Shown here: piece after piece, positions 51,606 to 63,745 of the stretch | Layout of the letters: each line of letters begins with the position of its first letter | Numbering within the stretch: the stretch's first letter is position 1 | Origin: Ceratorhiza oryzae-sativae | Lineage: Eukaryota; Basidiomycota; Agaricomycetes; Cantharellales; Ceratobasidiaceae | DNA length: 64,000 bases | NCBI GenBank assembly: GCA_030998015.1 | Contig: JARWMV010000232.1 | Span: forward strand, 1,302,001 to 1,366,000 | Reading direction: 5' to 3' | Position numbers and translations under genes: made by a program | Notes under the pieces: model-generated | What the model saw: only the letters and a program-made list of their open reading frames with translations | The model's database searches: none | What the model was told of the DNA's origin: nothing

Positions 51606-52932
51606 GTTCGAGTGCTTTGTCGAGAGGAGGATCTTTCGCGAGGTCGAAGAGAACCGAGGAACGCCAGGTTGGCCTAAGCTGAAACTCCGGATCAGGATTA
51701 TTATACCCAGCTCTGCTGCTCAATTTTCCTCACGCGCAAACACTGTCAGCTTGCGAGTCCGGCGCTCGGAGACGCAGCCGCTGTGTCGGTTGGCCTGGTT
51801 GCGCTGGCTACATATCGGGACCTTGAGGATCAGAACCCCATGGGTCATGATACCCGACCCGCGCGATAACACCATGCGATGCTGCCAATCAAGGATCAAC
51901 CACCTTCGGTTCGTCTATTCAATTTCGGAGCATGATGGCTGAGTCATTACACGGGATATACATGGATCTTCTCTGTTATGTGAGTCGCTGACCCATCTGG
52001 CTACTAGGAACTTGATTCTTGTTTTGGTGAGGCACGCACAGATGCGTAATGCCACGAATATCTGCCCAGCCAATCTCGACTGCGACGGCTAATACTGTTG
52101 ACAGGATCTACCGAGCACATGCACATTTGGCATCCGTAGGTCCAAAATCCTGGGCGATAGAATCTTCTGCGTAAGTACTCATATAGTATCACAAGCCACA
52201 CGTTTGAATGGTTACACAATCTTTGATCCAGTCTGCGCATAACTGGTCTGCCCTAGCCGATCGCTAATCAGAGCAGACCATATGCGAGCTGTCTCAGAGG
52301 GTGGGCGCTACGCGTTGCCGAAGTGCGGTGAAGCTAGGCTAGTTGTTACATTCAACAGCGTTGACGTCTCACACCCAAGTCTCATCCGCATCGGGTCTAT
52401 CATTGATCTCGCCTAAATTCCTCCCAACATATGGCGCCCCCGTAGTAGATTTATTTTAACCTTAATTGTTCCTCCTGTGAAAGGACAGAGATAGACTTAC
52501 TGCTCGTTCCCGAAAACCCGGATATTCCTCTGTAGTCTGCGCGAATACAAATAAATATTCCAGCATCGGAAGAAATACCAGTCAATCACATAATTTCAAA
52601 CCGGAACACCATCAAATTCCACTACACATCTAATGAGCTATCTGCTTGTAAGGAACATTTACCTCGCGGAAGGACCTTTGCCATACGCGATAGTCTAAAA
52701 TAGTGCCGGCTACTTCAAATTAGATTCTATTCTATTCCATCCATGATCATCACACTCAAACGCAATTTGGGTGCGGGAGCATCGCTCTTGCCGATCAAAC
52801 ATACACGTGAGGCTGTTGTTGATCAATCTAATTTAGATCGAAACCATCTAATTTATCACTGATAATGAAGCGGCGGGTCTGAATGATGCTGCATTCATCT
52901 GGGTTGGTTAAGGCTTGGCCCATATTGGTAGA
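51606..52932. other. Spacer between F-box-like and Sec24 genes
   Basis: The right half (52400-52900) is AT-rich. Open stretches at 51529-51942 and 52004-52240 lack domains and splice support. No gene is called. Confidence 0.45.
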
Positions 52933-55900
52933 TCAATACAGTGAAGTTTGAATTAATCGGTTAGGAAAATCTAGTCTACCAGGGTATACGCCAACCACTT
53001 GAGCCGATATTCGTGCCATTGACGAGCTGAACTAGGATATCAGATGGCGCCAACGCTGTGATCACTAAGGACACTCACCGCTTGGTTGATTTGTTTGTGG
53101 ATGTAACACAAATCTATGCGTCGTGTTACTTAATGATCTTCGTGTGAACCACGCCACTCACAATCAATGTAGGACATTGCATCGTTGTTCGTATCTTCTA
53201 CCAAAAGGTTGCTAAACTCTATCTCGGCACCATCCATATTTTGCCGAACAACGTGTAAAGGTAGGACACGGCCTCGCAATAGATTGCCGTGGAGGCTCAA
53301 GTTACGAACCTGGACTGATAGGTGCGTCGATAGTTCGGGGAGTAAGTACTATATTGATGCGTTAGTGAAAAAACGTTGCTATTCCGGTTTGATCGCTCGA
53401 ATCACTCACAGTTCGTGGACCAACCTCGTCCCAGTTCTCGACTTGGAACAAGTCGATAAGAATTTGCGAAGATACGCCATCTCCTATCCATAAATATATA
53501 TCCTCCCCATTGTCTGTTCACTTTGGGTATGAGCCAATGTGCGTTTTAGAGATAAGATAGATGTCAGCTCACCGATCAAGTACACACCGTCAGGCTCCAT
53601 GTGAGTGTAAGAGCTCGGCATTGGTGAGGGTAAAATTAGACGGCCAGTCTTGGAAGAAGGGAAGCCGACATCTACAGAAAGGTCATGTATGGCGACCATG
53701 CGAGGATAAAGGTATCGCATAGTAGCCGCCACACCCGCGGACATCAACCGAGTTGCATGGTAATTGCGAACATCTGCAATAACGCTGCTCCCTAAACAAA
53801 GCGTATTAGCTGTGGTTGTGTACACCGCAGAATAATCGACAGCCAACCTTTGATTGGCCGTGACTTTAGAAGCCCAAGCGCATATACCGGCAGAGTCTTG
53901 AAAGCCTCTGGAAGAATTAGCTGCAGCCAGCACTCAGCCGTCAATCTCCACCGATTAAGGAGGATTAGCTAACCTGAGTAGGCGAGGTGGACGCTGCGCA
54001 GTTTCGTCTATACGCTAGCAACAACGCTGCACACTTTTCGCTGACACTTTCGCGAATCTCTGATAAAGATCTATGAGGCATCATTTGTAGTGCTGAAGGC
54101 AAATATCAATGTCGCTTTCTGATGTGAAACTCTTTATGTACTCACCTTCCCTCGTGAACGTGCAGCACACGGTCTCTAGGTCTGCGTTTTTGAACACATT
54201 CCCAGCCAGAGTACTAACTTGAACAGCGAGGTTGAGAACACGAACACGACGTTCACCAGAACGTGAAGTGTATAGAGTTGCGCATTGTATATGCGCTTCA
54301 CGACGATCGTCCAGTCGCCCCGAGTGAGTGAATGTCGTGAGTATCGCGCTGTCTGCGTGACTAACGCAACGGTCAAATCGGAGGGAGAGGCTTGGTGGAA
54401 TGCGCCGAGGTGAGTCGATACAGAAAGGCCTAAGAGAAACGTTAGGGTCAATCACACCTTGACTGGATAATCATACCAGTCGAACATCGCACCAGCATGG
54501 TGCAGTTGTATCCCATCGATCTAGTGAGAACCCTCGAGACCTCTGACTGAACGACATGCTGGTCGCGTTCCGGCAAAAAGCGTGGATGGAAATAAAGGTC
54601 ACCTCCAGTCTTCTTCGAGAGCTCGGCTAACCAATCCAATTCGCTAGTAAATATATTCCATTCCACGCTGATCTAGCTACCCACCGATCGTTCCTATATC
54701 CATGAATTGGCTCGGGAATAGCCATAAACTCACGCCAACTCCAGCTTCAGCACATTCCTCCGCCAGTTCCGTCCATTTCAGCGATCCAGAAGAGAATAAC
54801 GCGCGCTCCTTATCCGAGTTAGCAACCTCCTGTTCTGATTTGGGGCGACTGGGAAGATCACTTGGATGGGAATGTTGAAAAATGATCATTTGACCCCCTG
54901 TAGGCAACTATAAAGATGTTATTTTGCTTAAATTCAATGATCGCGAGACTCACAAGAGCAGACAGGCCGGCTTGAATTGTAGCCCCTAGCGCCGCTCCGC
55001 CTGCCACAGGTGACGAGAAGTAAGTTGGTATTAGTTCCAACAGTCCTTCGATTGAGTTTCTATCATTATAGTCGAAATTGAGTGAGTACAAGTTTGAAGC
55101 TAGAGAATAGAGGATGTCACCTGGACGAATGTGGGTCTACAAAAAGACCGGTTCGAAGAGGAATAAACATGCTTTCTAGATCTGATACAACCAACATCTT
55201 CGCTTGAGACAAATTTGGCTGCACCACAAAAGGTTACTTTCAAAATTGTATTGTATGGGCGGAATAGGCGGACGCACAGATAAATCGAAGAAATAAACGG
55301 CTTTAGCATCGTATGCTACAATGCCTATGTCTTTCACAGGAACATCGGTGTCTGTCGAAAATATAGACTGCTTCAGGATACGACATGCCGATTGTGCAAG
55401 TCCAGAGGCAATGGATTCCGCGCCAACATCAATGCAAAACAGAACATGAAGCGAGACGGGGTTACGGCTGGGCGGCGTTATCTGCTGGAGGTTTGGAAGA
55501 AAACTAGCTTTGGAAGGGGACTCAATGGGGTCATTCGTCAGAGATAGCAGCCGCGGGGGAGGGGGTTGAGCCCAGTAATCCTTTGGCACTAGAAAATCAA
55601 TCGTCCCGTGATTTAGTTCAGGCCGCGAAGCATGATCCACCCTTTGACCAGAGACCTCGAGCGTAGCGAAATAATCCTGCGAGACTGTCGAGCCATGAGT
55701 CTGCTTGCTGTAGTTACAATATCAGACCGGGCAACGTACCCTCTGTAGCTTCCTGGCATAGATTACATATCCACTTTTGCCCAGCATTCGTCCACGTACA
55801 CCATGCGTTGATATATCCTCTGCATGCATGGCATCTCGGCGGCCCTGCTTCACCAAAGTCGACAATAGGTACAGGCGCTTCGTTGTCTGGCTGCTGCGCA

Positions 55901-56255
55901 AACGGTTGGATCATTGCAGCAATCGGCAAGTGGCAACCCGAAGCAAGATCATGCGAAAATGGTACCGCATATGTTGAAAGTCTAATGAAACGAGGCGCAG
56001 AATTGCCTAGTGGGTTATAAGTACACTGCGCTCGGCCTGGTATTATCGACTGTCACCTTGATCGACAGCAACATACTCCGAGTTCGAATTTGGGACATTC
56101 TGGGAGGAGGCACAAGTCATAAACATTGAATCATCCCATGTCGCTTGGTCGTTGTTCCAGGCGTGTATGGGCGACGGGACTTGGGAGGGGTCGATGCGTG
56201 AACGCAGACCGGGGAAGGGGCGGCCAGCGCTGTGCGGCGGCTGGGCAATGGGCAT
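52933..56255 (-). CDS. SEC24: Sec24-type COPII coat cargo-adaptor subunit
   Basis: Selects cargo at ER exit sites with Sec23. The N-terminal part MPIAQPPHSAGRPFPGL is Pro-rich; the true start may lie in an exon upstream of 56255. RFIRLSTYAVPFSHDLASGC follows, then a zinc finger CHACRGYINAWCTW and WICNLC (about 55745-55840). The trunk domain has YFATLEVSGQRVDHASRPEL, TIDFLVPKDYWAQPPPPRLL and LHVLFCIDVGAESIASG. Beyond this come GGQMIIFQHSHPSDLP, ELAEECAEAGVGVSLWLFPS and GGDLYFHPRFLPERDQH. The helical and gelsolin-like C-terminal part includes RNYHATRLMSAGVAATMRYL, YPRMVAIHDLSVDVG, DGVYLID and EDIYLWIGDGVSSQIL. The final exons (AMSYID, LCYIHKQINQ) are near 53080-53190. The stop at 52933 assumes one more short exon and is uncertain. 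At least ten introns. Confidence 0.8.
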
Positions 56256-56514
56256 GCTCCAAGATGGTGGGTAATTCTATCCAATCGTCCCAACGAGCCC
56301 AGTACGAGTCTTCCGCCTGTCAGTTATGTCTGCCCTTGTGGGAGAGCGCAAGCGTGATGAAGCGGGGCAGGACTTCAAGTCACGTGGATAAACGGTGCTA
56401 AACAAGCGCGCTTCCGTCACCTAATTCATTGATCCAAACGCGCATGTGCAAATGAAATCATTTGAGAAAAACCGTAAGAAGGCGTTACATATAAGATAAA
56501 TCAAATGGCTATCA

Positions 56515-59135
56515 CTGTGGGTTCTAATCACTCGAAAGGTCAGCACGCGCATAATCATAGGTCGCTCACTCACTTTTTACAGAGCACGACCCCACCAGCA
56601 AAAGAGGGCATATATTGAATATATTGCCAGGTTCTACCTCTCCCGGCCCACTCGTCACTCTGGCAGCCTCCCACTTCCGTAGGCAGACGCATGGCGTTCT
56701 CGCTCGATTCAGGCTCGCGTCTGGTACGGTCTTGACGGAAGAATGGGGGTGACGTTTTGTCCAAGCCAAGTCGCCGGTCTGGGCCCCTCATCGCGAAGGC
56801 AGCTGTGACGCGATCGAACGCAACGCAGGATGAGCCACGCAGACCGGCGATTCAGTTACAGGCGAGCAGCGCACAGGAAGAGAAGTCTAGAGCTCGGGAA
56901 GAGTTAACAACGTGTGGAAAGCAAGGAGGCCCTGGACGTACTGGTTGGAGGAAGCGAACCGCTTGTATACAGTTCGGAAAAGGTACAGCCGATAGACAGC
57001 CCTAAGAACGAAAAATAAGCTACAGCAAGAGACCAAGAATAAGGAAGAGATAAAAGATCATAAAGGGATAGTCCCGTTTCCATTCTCGTCGTTCTTCTGG
57101 TTCTTGATTGGGGTTTGTTTATCGGGTAGAATTTGAGTGGAGCTGAAAATCGCAGCTCAGTGAGCCATAGAAGACCTATCCATTTTCCGGGTCAAGAGCA
57201 TATCTGGGTGCAAGCGTAGTGCTCGCCGATTGTGTGATCTCATTCGATAGCCTCTGTGCCGGTGGACGGAACATCCGTGACCGACTGTTGAGCACTAGCA
57301 AGGGTCAGATAGGCATGCGAATATTGAACGAACAGCGAGGTTACCCACGATAAGCAAGGCTTTGTCGTACGTCAGCAATAGCAGGTGGGTCGATGTGGCA
57401 GTATCGGGGCCGGTATTGAGTCGAGTGTCCTAATAGGATGTCAGCCAAGTGCGTCGATGGATGTGGATAGTACCGCTAGTCGTAACTCACAGGGTAGCCA
57501 AGGTAGATGGAGGCAACAGAAGTCAGGGGTGGCATATACGTTCGAGTACGAGTGAACGTAACAGTTTAGAGACTAGACCCGCTGTACCGGTCACCCAACG
57601 GGCAAAATATATAAGGGAATCTATGTTTACTATGTTCTGGTATACCAGAGCGGGTAGCATGTCCGAACAACTATGTGGTCGAGCTCATTGCTCAGCGAGG
57701 TCCACTCAAGTCTCAACCGTCCTCGCCGTGAGTAGCCCCAGGATAATGTTCGATCCGTGTAGGAGGACCTCGACGGAGTCCTGTGGTCGAGTGCAGGAGC
57801 CGCAGACAACTAGGCTTAGCGGCGTAGGAGCACTCAGGGGATATCGGGCTCATCTGTATTATGGGTCAGCAGCTGTGGGGGAAGTAGGCCATTTGATACT
57901 TACCATAATCTTATAAGCGTACTCGAGAGCCATGGGTGGGATAAAACTAGCGGGCAGTGCATAATTGGCAAGGGAGGAGGGAGGTGGTGGTTGAGTTTCG
58001 CTTCCCCCGGTTAGACGGCCCTTTTTTACAATCTGCCAGTATTGGTCGCACGGAACCTGTGAAGAGCGGATGTTCCTCACTTTCGGGGCAGCATCGGCCG
58101 GCCAGTGTCCCCTCTGCAGCGCTTGGCGCATTGAGAGCCCCTATCTGTTGGAGCACCCCTATTCTTGAAGTACCAACCGCCGACCACTCCTTCAGCTCTT
58201 TTGCCCCCCTCAAATAGGCTATTTTTATAGTGCTGTGCATTTAGTGAGTGGATCGCCCGCAAGGCTCAAGATCGGGATTTGTGTACTACTGTGTGCGTCT
58301 CTTTCTGGCCCTAAAACGTCCAAGACTCCAATGACACCACGCATACATACCGTTTCGAACCCGGATCCTGTGCGTATGGGATCACCGGTTTGCGAATATA
58401 TACCAAAATTCGAAGCGGCGGTCCAACTCAATGCCCAGGAGCAGCCCATGCCCATGAATCGAGCCCAAGATGAACAATTTGGCGCAGACGTGCTGTTGTC
58501 GTTTGTGGTCCGATAGGTTCTTAGGACAGCCCACACGCTTTGTGTGCTAAACATGAATGTCTTCCAATATCATCTACTTATATATTCTTCTAATCGCCCA
58601 GAATATGTGGTTCGCACGAGTTAGTCCCGGCATCAAACGAAACGCGATTGTAAACGATGTTCACATCAGTGGCATTCATACTCTATCCGGCCTCAGGAAT
58701 TGACCCACTTACCATTCCAGACTCGCGCTTCGCCTGACGCATGGATATCCCCTTCGCCGAGTTCATTTTCAGCAACCCGCTCTTCCACTCCCTTGCTCTT
58801 GGCAGCATCATTGACGGGGATAACCCGACCATAGCCTGTATGCGCTGTCGGCTCCGCAGCTCCTTGACGTTTTGCCGTGGGGGAAGGTACACCAATCGCC
58901 CTATAATTGTGCTGACATCTGATGCTAGGCAATGAACGGGTAGCCTACTCTCATCGTGTCTCTGTTACCGGAGACGAATCCCCCATATACGGTGTGCCAA
59001 GTAGTAGTGTGGCTAGAAGGGATGCATATGCACAGGAGGTGGAAACGGTGACGCGAGCATTGCCAGGGATGCTGCTTGACCGGCTTTCCACATTTTCCCA
59101 TCGACCTTGGCCTGTGCACAGGCCGGTCAAGTGAA
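56515..59135 (+). repeat. Dispersed repeat, copy 2 (about 2.6 kb)
   Basis: Direct-orientation partner of 20605-23455. The left edge aligns from CTAATCACTCGAAAGGTCAGC, and the right edge from CTGTTACCGGAGACGAAT to GCCTGTGCACAGG. It is shorter than copy 1 mainly because it lacks the 224-bp segment at 20811-21034. Stops differ between copies in every frame, and there are no obvious terminal repeats. Confidence 0.8.
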
Positions 59136-59220
59136 ATATTGACCCCGATATACGTTAAAGGGTAGTCCAAGAAAGTCCGTGCATTACATCTTTCGATTCT
59201 CTAGGCCGAATCTCCGGTCC

Positions 59221-60985
59221 TTAATATACTACAACGACAAGGGAGAAAAGTAACAAAGACAAGAGCATAAATAAGGTGGGGTTTGCCGAAGTCGCAGCAT
59301 TTCCACTCCCAGTTAGACTTGGTAGTCCCTATTATAAAATGATTGCTTGAACGACTATTGTACTTGCTAGTATGACATTAATCCCTTACCTGATATCCAA
59401 AAGTCACATTTTGGGGTACTGATGCATTTCGGCATTCGCCTTTTGACAGATCCAAACCCATAAGGTCATCCTGGTTAAGTCACATTTACTAAGAAGCCGA
59501 AATGGACGTTGGATGCGTGCTTACTGGCGTCCTGAAAAACATATAAGTGGAGTTATCCAAGTCCTTGAACCCCGATGTGTCATACTGCGCACATCAAATG
59601 AGTGCTTTCAAAAAATGCGCATATACAAACTTACAGGGAAATGATCTGAGGAGTCGGTGGCGCTAGTGTTGCGTAGCAATATACACTGTACTTGACCTGG
59701 AAACTCCGTCGCCATTGCTGGGTATTGCTTCATGATATCACTATTTGACGTGTCGGCCAGAAGCACAAACTTGCGTTGGGGGAAAGTCTCGAAGATACGC
59801 TCTAGGTTCACTTTGCGAACTTGGAATATTTGATCCACGGTAGTCAAATTCAATGGGCTATACATGTGTAAATGAGGACATAGAGTAAGGAACAAGGCGA
59901 CTAAATTTACTTACCGGATGTCAAAACTTCCCAGTGGATAATTTGCATAAATGAATGATTCATAGAACTGAGTGACTTTGATCGGGGTGGTCGTAAGGTA
60001 ATGAAAGTGTATCCCTTGTACCTGATTCTGCCACTTGGACAGAATAGCAGGCATATTCATCCATGGCACATAAGGGCGGGCGAAAGAGTTTTTGAGACCT
60101 TCGGCGGGTTGGTAGATCTGCGTAACTCGAAGGATGTCGTCTATATCAGCGACTAGGGTTATTCCTTGAGGGGGGACCAAATATGACGATGCATTGCCAC
60201 CTTAAGAGGGGATCAGACAGATTTATTTCAACCAAACAAAACGATACTGACTCTCGTAGCCAGGGGTGAATAGCTCCAAACCTTGAACGGTGTTGATTTC
60301 ATTGCCGCTTGGTACTATACCCGGAGATGTGAACGAAATGAACTGATCGAACTCGCCCCGGTCGTCCGTTGGGCGAGGAAACGTGATGTTCGCAGCCGGC
60401 TGAGCGTTATACCTCAAGCTGAATATCAGATTGTAGCCTTGTACTGGAAGAGTGATAAGCGCGGCGGTGACATTGCGAGCCATAGCATGGTTTGCATCTG
60501 TAAAACCAGATTCATCTAGTGATGGAACAAACACCTGAGCAGTGTGATCGAGCTGGTCTGCCGTTGCTGGTGGATTGCGATAGGCACTTCCATGGATGCG
60601 GACATTCCAGCCATTCGTAGTCCAATTGCCATATCCACTGTGTGAATGGTTAAAATAAAAGGACCATAATCAATTTCAGAAACACCCACGGGATATTCAT
60701 AACCTGAACCGGAAGCTGTGATATTTGGGTATCATTTAGTCCGAGCTCTTCCTTGATCTTGTCATCCGTTGGCATCTTCAACCAACCAGGCAGGATCCCT
60801 CCAGCCGCATCCGAAGGAATAGCGCTTCCGAGAGCAGAGGTAACGGAAGCTGGAATATCAGTCAAGTCTCTCCTAGGGAGAGTCGGAGTGGGAACCTCAG
60901 TAATGAGAGGCTGGTTGGCTACCTGCTCAACGACCACCGCAGACGCGATGGCTCCGAGACACAAAGTGTGGACTAGAGAAAACAT
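59221..60985 (-). CDS. Secreted, GPI-anchored App1-like (DUF2183) phosphatase
   Basis: The family includes yeast App1, a phosphatidate phosphatase at actin patches. The ATG at 60985 gives signal peptide MFSLVHTLCLGAIASAVVVE. Downstream are LPVQVMNIPGYGNWTTNGWN (spliced), GSAYRNPPATADQL and the catalytic exon TLVADIDDILRVTQIYQ with RPYVPWMNMPAILSKW (about 60040-60160). The HAD-type Asp pair in ADIDDI is intact. Next come GIHFHYLTTTPIKVTQFYES and RKFVLLADTSNSDIMKQYPA. Short exons give YDTSGFKDLDNSTYMFFRTP and LDLSKGECRNASVPQNVTF. The last exon (to TAA 59221) is GLPSLTGSGNAATSANPTLF followed by MLLSLLLFSLVVVVY, a classic GPI signal. Several N-glycosylation motifs support secretion. The substrate is unknown. 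Confidence 0.82.
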
Positions 60986-61026
60986 GCCCTATGGATCAGA
61001 CGCTGGTATGCGGAGCAACAACAACC

Positions 61027-61032
61027 CTATAT
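61027..61032 (-). promoter_or_regulatory. TATA box of the App1-like gene
   Basis: CATATATAGG on the minus strand lies about 42 bp upstream of the start codon. The role is inferred from position. Confidence 0.45.
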
Positions 61033-62592
61033 ATGCCTACATTCAGCTGGATGTGCCCAGCGTCATCAAATGACGTAGCTACTTGACACTGACATCTATT
61101 CTCGGTCTCCCTCGTGTAATGGAAACCATCTTCCCGCCCTCTCATCCTGCATCTTTTATTCTATCATAGTGTACGTCATCCAATAATACGGAGCCCACGC
61201 TTCGCTCGCAGACCTCGCCACGATCGCGCGACCGAGTACACGCTGATCACCTGGCTCGTCCGCCTCCTGTAACTATTCGCTGATATCTTCACCACATAGT
61301 ATGAGGGACCGGTGGGCCAAAGGTTTAAATATAATCGACGGCTTGCGGGCAACTAAGAATTGACGAAGGAGGCTCCCGATAGGCCAGCGTCCCGCTTGCT
61401 TCGACTCCATAAGACCCATCCCCAAAGCCTTTGTGTTGTGCATCTTACAGTGACGGCCTTGCTTGTAAAAAAAAAGTATATTCCTATATAAATTTTACCC
61501 ATTTTATCCGACCAAGCTCTGTTTCTCGATTCGGGCAACACGGCTCCGCCACTGACCCTGGTGGTTTATCAAACTCAGAATATTCGAATTAGCGACATTA
61601 CGTTCTTCAATGTCAGTTTCAGACATGAACCTAACCCCACACCGATGCTGATCAGTTGCAGAACGCCAAAATCGGGGAACCCCGTTGAAGAATCTCAAGA
61701 CGTGATCTACGAACACGCAGTGGTTGATGCTGCTCCAAACGCAACAACATATATGCGAGAAACCAATGAATGAGATACGCATCGCTCCGGCAGTATTGCT
61801 ACTCAAGATTCTGCCATGACAATGGCAAAGACCGCGCGAGTTTCAAACCGATCAACAGGGCCAATCCGGATTTCTATTTGGCACTTGACTGGATCGCTGC
61901 ATTCAAAGACAACGCCAATATCGTTGTTCGAAATCTTCAGCAACAAATCACACGGTATTTCCATCAGGTCTCGAGGGGAGGTTGGCGGTAAAGATCGTCA
62001 TTCAGAATGTTTATATTCGGGGGCCGACCCTGGGCGCGGCCTGCACATACGAACAATGCCTCGACAAGTGGTACCAAAAACGATATCTGAACTAAGGTTA
62101 TCACTTGCCTGGAGTTTTGTTCAATTTATCGTAAGGTTTTTGTTGGTGAACAAATGTTTGCGGGCAAGAACGGTGGTTGTGGCATCATTGATAATATCAT
62201 ATCTACAATTTTCCACCTTGAACCCAGCATATATGCTCTATCCTCCTCTGGGTCGAAATTAGGCTCGGGGTTCACTAGCCTGTAGGCTGCGAGCTTGTAG
62301 CGCCATTTATATCTAGGATAAGATTGAATCAGGTCGTGATGTGATTCTTATTGTTCAGTCTTTCACCCGATTATCGCCAGGCGCATACAGATGTCGAAAC
62401 CTTAATGCTACCGGTCCGGTAGCCGGCTTGTTCAATTGTACCTACAGTGGGCTTACTGGTGGCCCCCATTTTGGCCAAAGCTGTCGGTTATTTCTCCTCT
62501 GTTCATGTTTGCGCATTTTCGTCACATTGAATCGAAACTACACAAAGAATGCGGTCCTTGTTTGCATAGAAGATAGCATGTCTGGGAGAGTA
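61033..62592. other. Spacer with short coding-like fragments
   Basis: Open stretches such as 61561-61773 and 62341-62500 (with a Cys/Asn-rich segment LNATGPVAGLFNCTYSGLTG) look locally protein-like. They do not connect by splice sites to a start or a full domain. Possible decayed gene remnants; nothing firm. Confidence 0.35.
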
Positions 62593-62788
62593 CAGTAGAA
62601 CCTCTTGATCTGAAATGACGTGGTAAAGAAGCACGTCAAAGAATATAGCGTCGTTTTCGTATGGGCCACTTGTGTGAACCAAGACTGTGTCCCTGTCTAA
62701 TAGAGTCCCCACATTTTGCCACCATTCATAACACGTCAAAACTAGTGCCTTTTCAAAACCAGGGGTTTCAAATCAAGAGGTCTTACTG
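62593..62788. mobile_element. 196-bp MITE of pogo/Tigger (Tc1-mariner) type
   Basis: The left end reads CAGTAGAACCTCTTGATCTG and the right end, reverse-complemented, reads CAGTAAGACCTCTTGATTTG. Terminal inverted repeats of about 23 bp have three mismatches. The element is flanked on both sides by TA (62591-62592 and 62789-62790), the target duplication of Tc1/mariner-class elements. CAGTAGAACCTC is the TIR start I know from pogo/Tigger elements. There is no transposase; open frames inside are incidental. Confidence 0.85.
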
Positions 62789-62996
62789 TATTTGTTTATT
62801 TACGTCCCTTGGCGCCTGTGGTGGTGACGCCGATCAAATGATCTTGCAGGTAACAACCCGCTTCCTTTTTCAGCTGTTTCTCGAAAGCTCGAGGTTATAA
62901 GGCGGGGAGCTGTGCAGATCTCGCCTCACCTCGCACGTAAATATTACATTTCTACCCCTCGTCGACGACCTCGAAGGATATAACCTCGCGTGTAAC

Positions 62997-63745
62997 ATGT
63001 CGACCGTGTACAGCTACTACGCCCCACCATCGTCCCATCACTCCCACCGCTCTCACTCTCATTCCCGATCCATGTCAGAGGCGCGTGGTCCGGTAGTACG
63101 TCTGTTGTGTTCCCAGACTCTGCGCTGCTCGCTCATGCCCTGATCACAGTACATCAGCTCCGGCTCGTCCCACCACGGTGGCTCGCACTATGGCGGCAGC
63201 CGCTACTATGTCGGCAGCACCTACGGCGGCTCGTCCTACGTCTATCCCGACAGGGAGCGAGAACGTGTTGCCAGTGTTACCACGCTCCATCGCCCGCCGC
63301 TCCCCCGCTCCATGAGTTTGACCAGCTTGGTTGGCGAGCCGAGCATCACTGTTATCGTGAGCCCCTCCCCCTGATGTTTTTCGGCGCTATGTGGTCAATG
63401 CTAATACAACATGGGCGCAGCCTCCCTCTAGGAACAGATCACGTTCATCGCTGGGTTACGAGCCACAGTACACTGAGGACGGCCGGCTCCGTCTGGCAAC
63501 TGTTGTCCGGCGGCTGTTTGGACTTGGACCTCGACCCATCGACGATGTGGTATGTCGTGCGTTAATATAGCTCTTGATTCGAACACTTACGGTGTACGCC
63601 CCATTTCTAGAAAGTAAAAGAGGGCAGTAACAGGCTCTGGCCGAAGCTAGGCCGGAGAAAGTCCAAGTCATCATCGACCTATGTCTATCCTAGTCAGACA
63701 TACGAATCGCGCCGTCCTGTCCAGGAGGTTTATCGGTCCCATTGA
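62997..63745 (+). CDS. Small Tyr/Ser/Gly/His-rich protein of unknown function
   Basis: Not recognised. Four exons (62997-63095, 63150-63356, 63421-63549, 63611-63745) all join in phase 0, giving 570 nt and 189 residues. Introns have GTACGT, GTGAGC and GTATGT donors. The N-terminus MSTVYSYYAPPSSHHSHRSH is His/Ser/Tyr-rich. The second exon has a Gly/Tyr/Ser stretch (GGSHYGGSRYYVGSTYGGSS) ending YVYPDRERERV. The third has LRLATVVRRLFGLGPRPIDD, a likely amphipathic helix. The last is basic (WPKLGRRKSKSSSTYVYPSQ). The YVYP motif occurs twice. There is no signal peptide or membrane helix. Low complexity suggests disorder; it may be cytosolic or nuclear. Exon phases give fair confidence that the gene is real. 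Confidence 0.6.

Noticed and set aside
61561..61773. Plus-strand open stretch as a secreted protein exon
   Set aside because: No start, signal peptide or in-phase splice partner could be found; possibly a decayed remnant.
62503..62739. Minus-strand open frame ending CDENAQT
   Set aside because: Runs through the MITE and across its left end; no family match, so treated as incidental.
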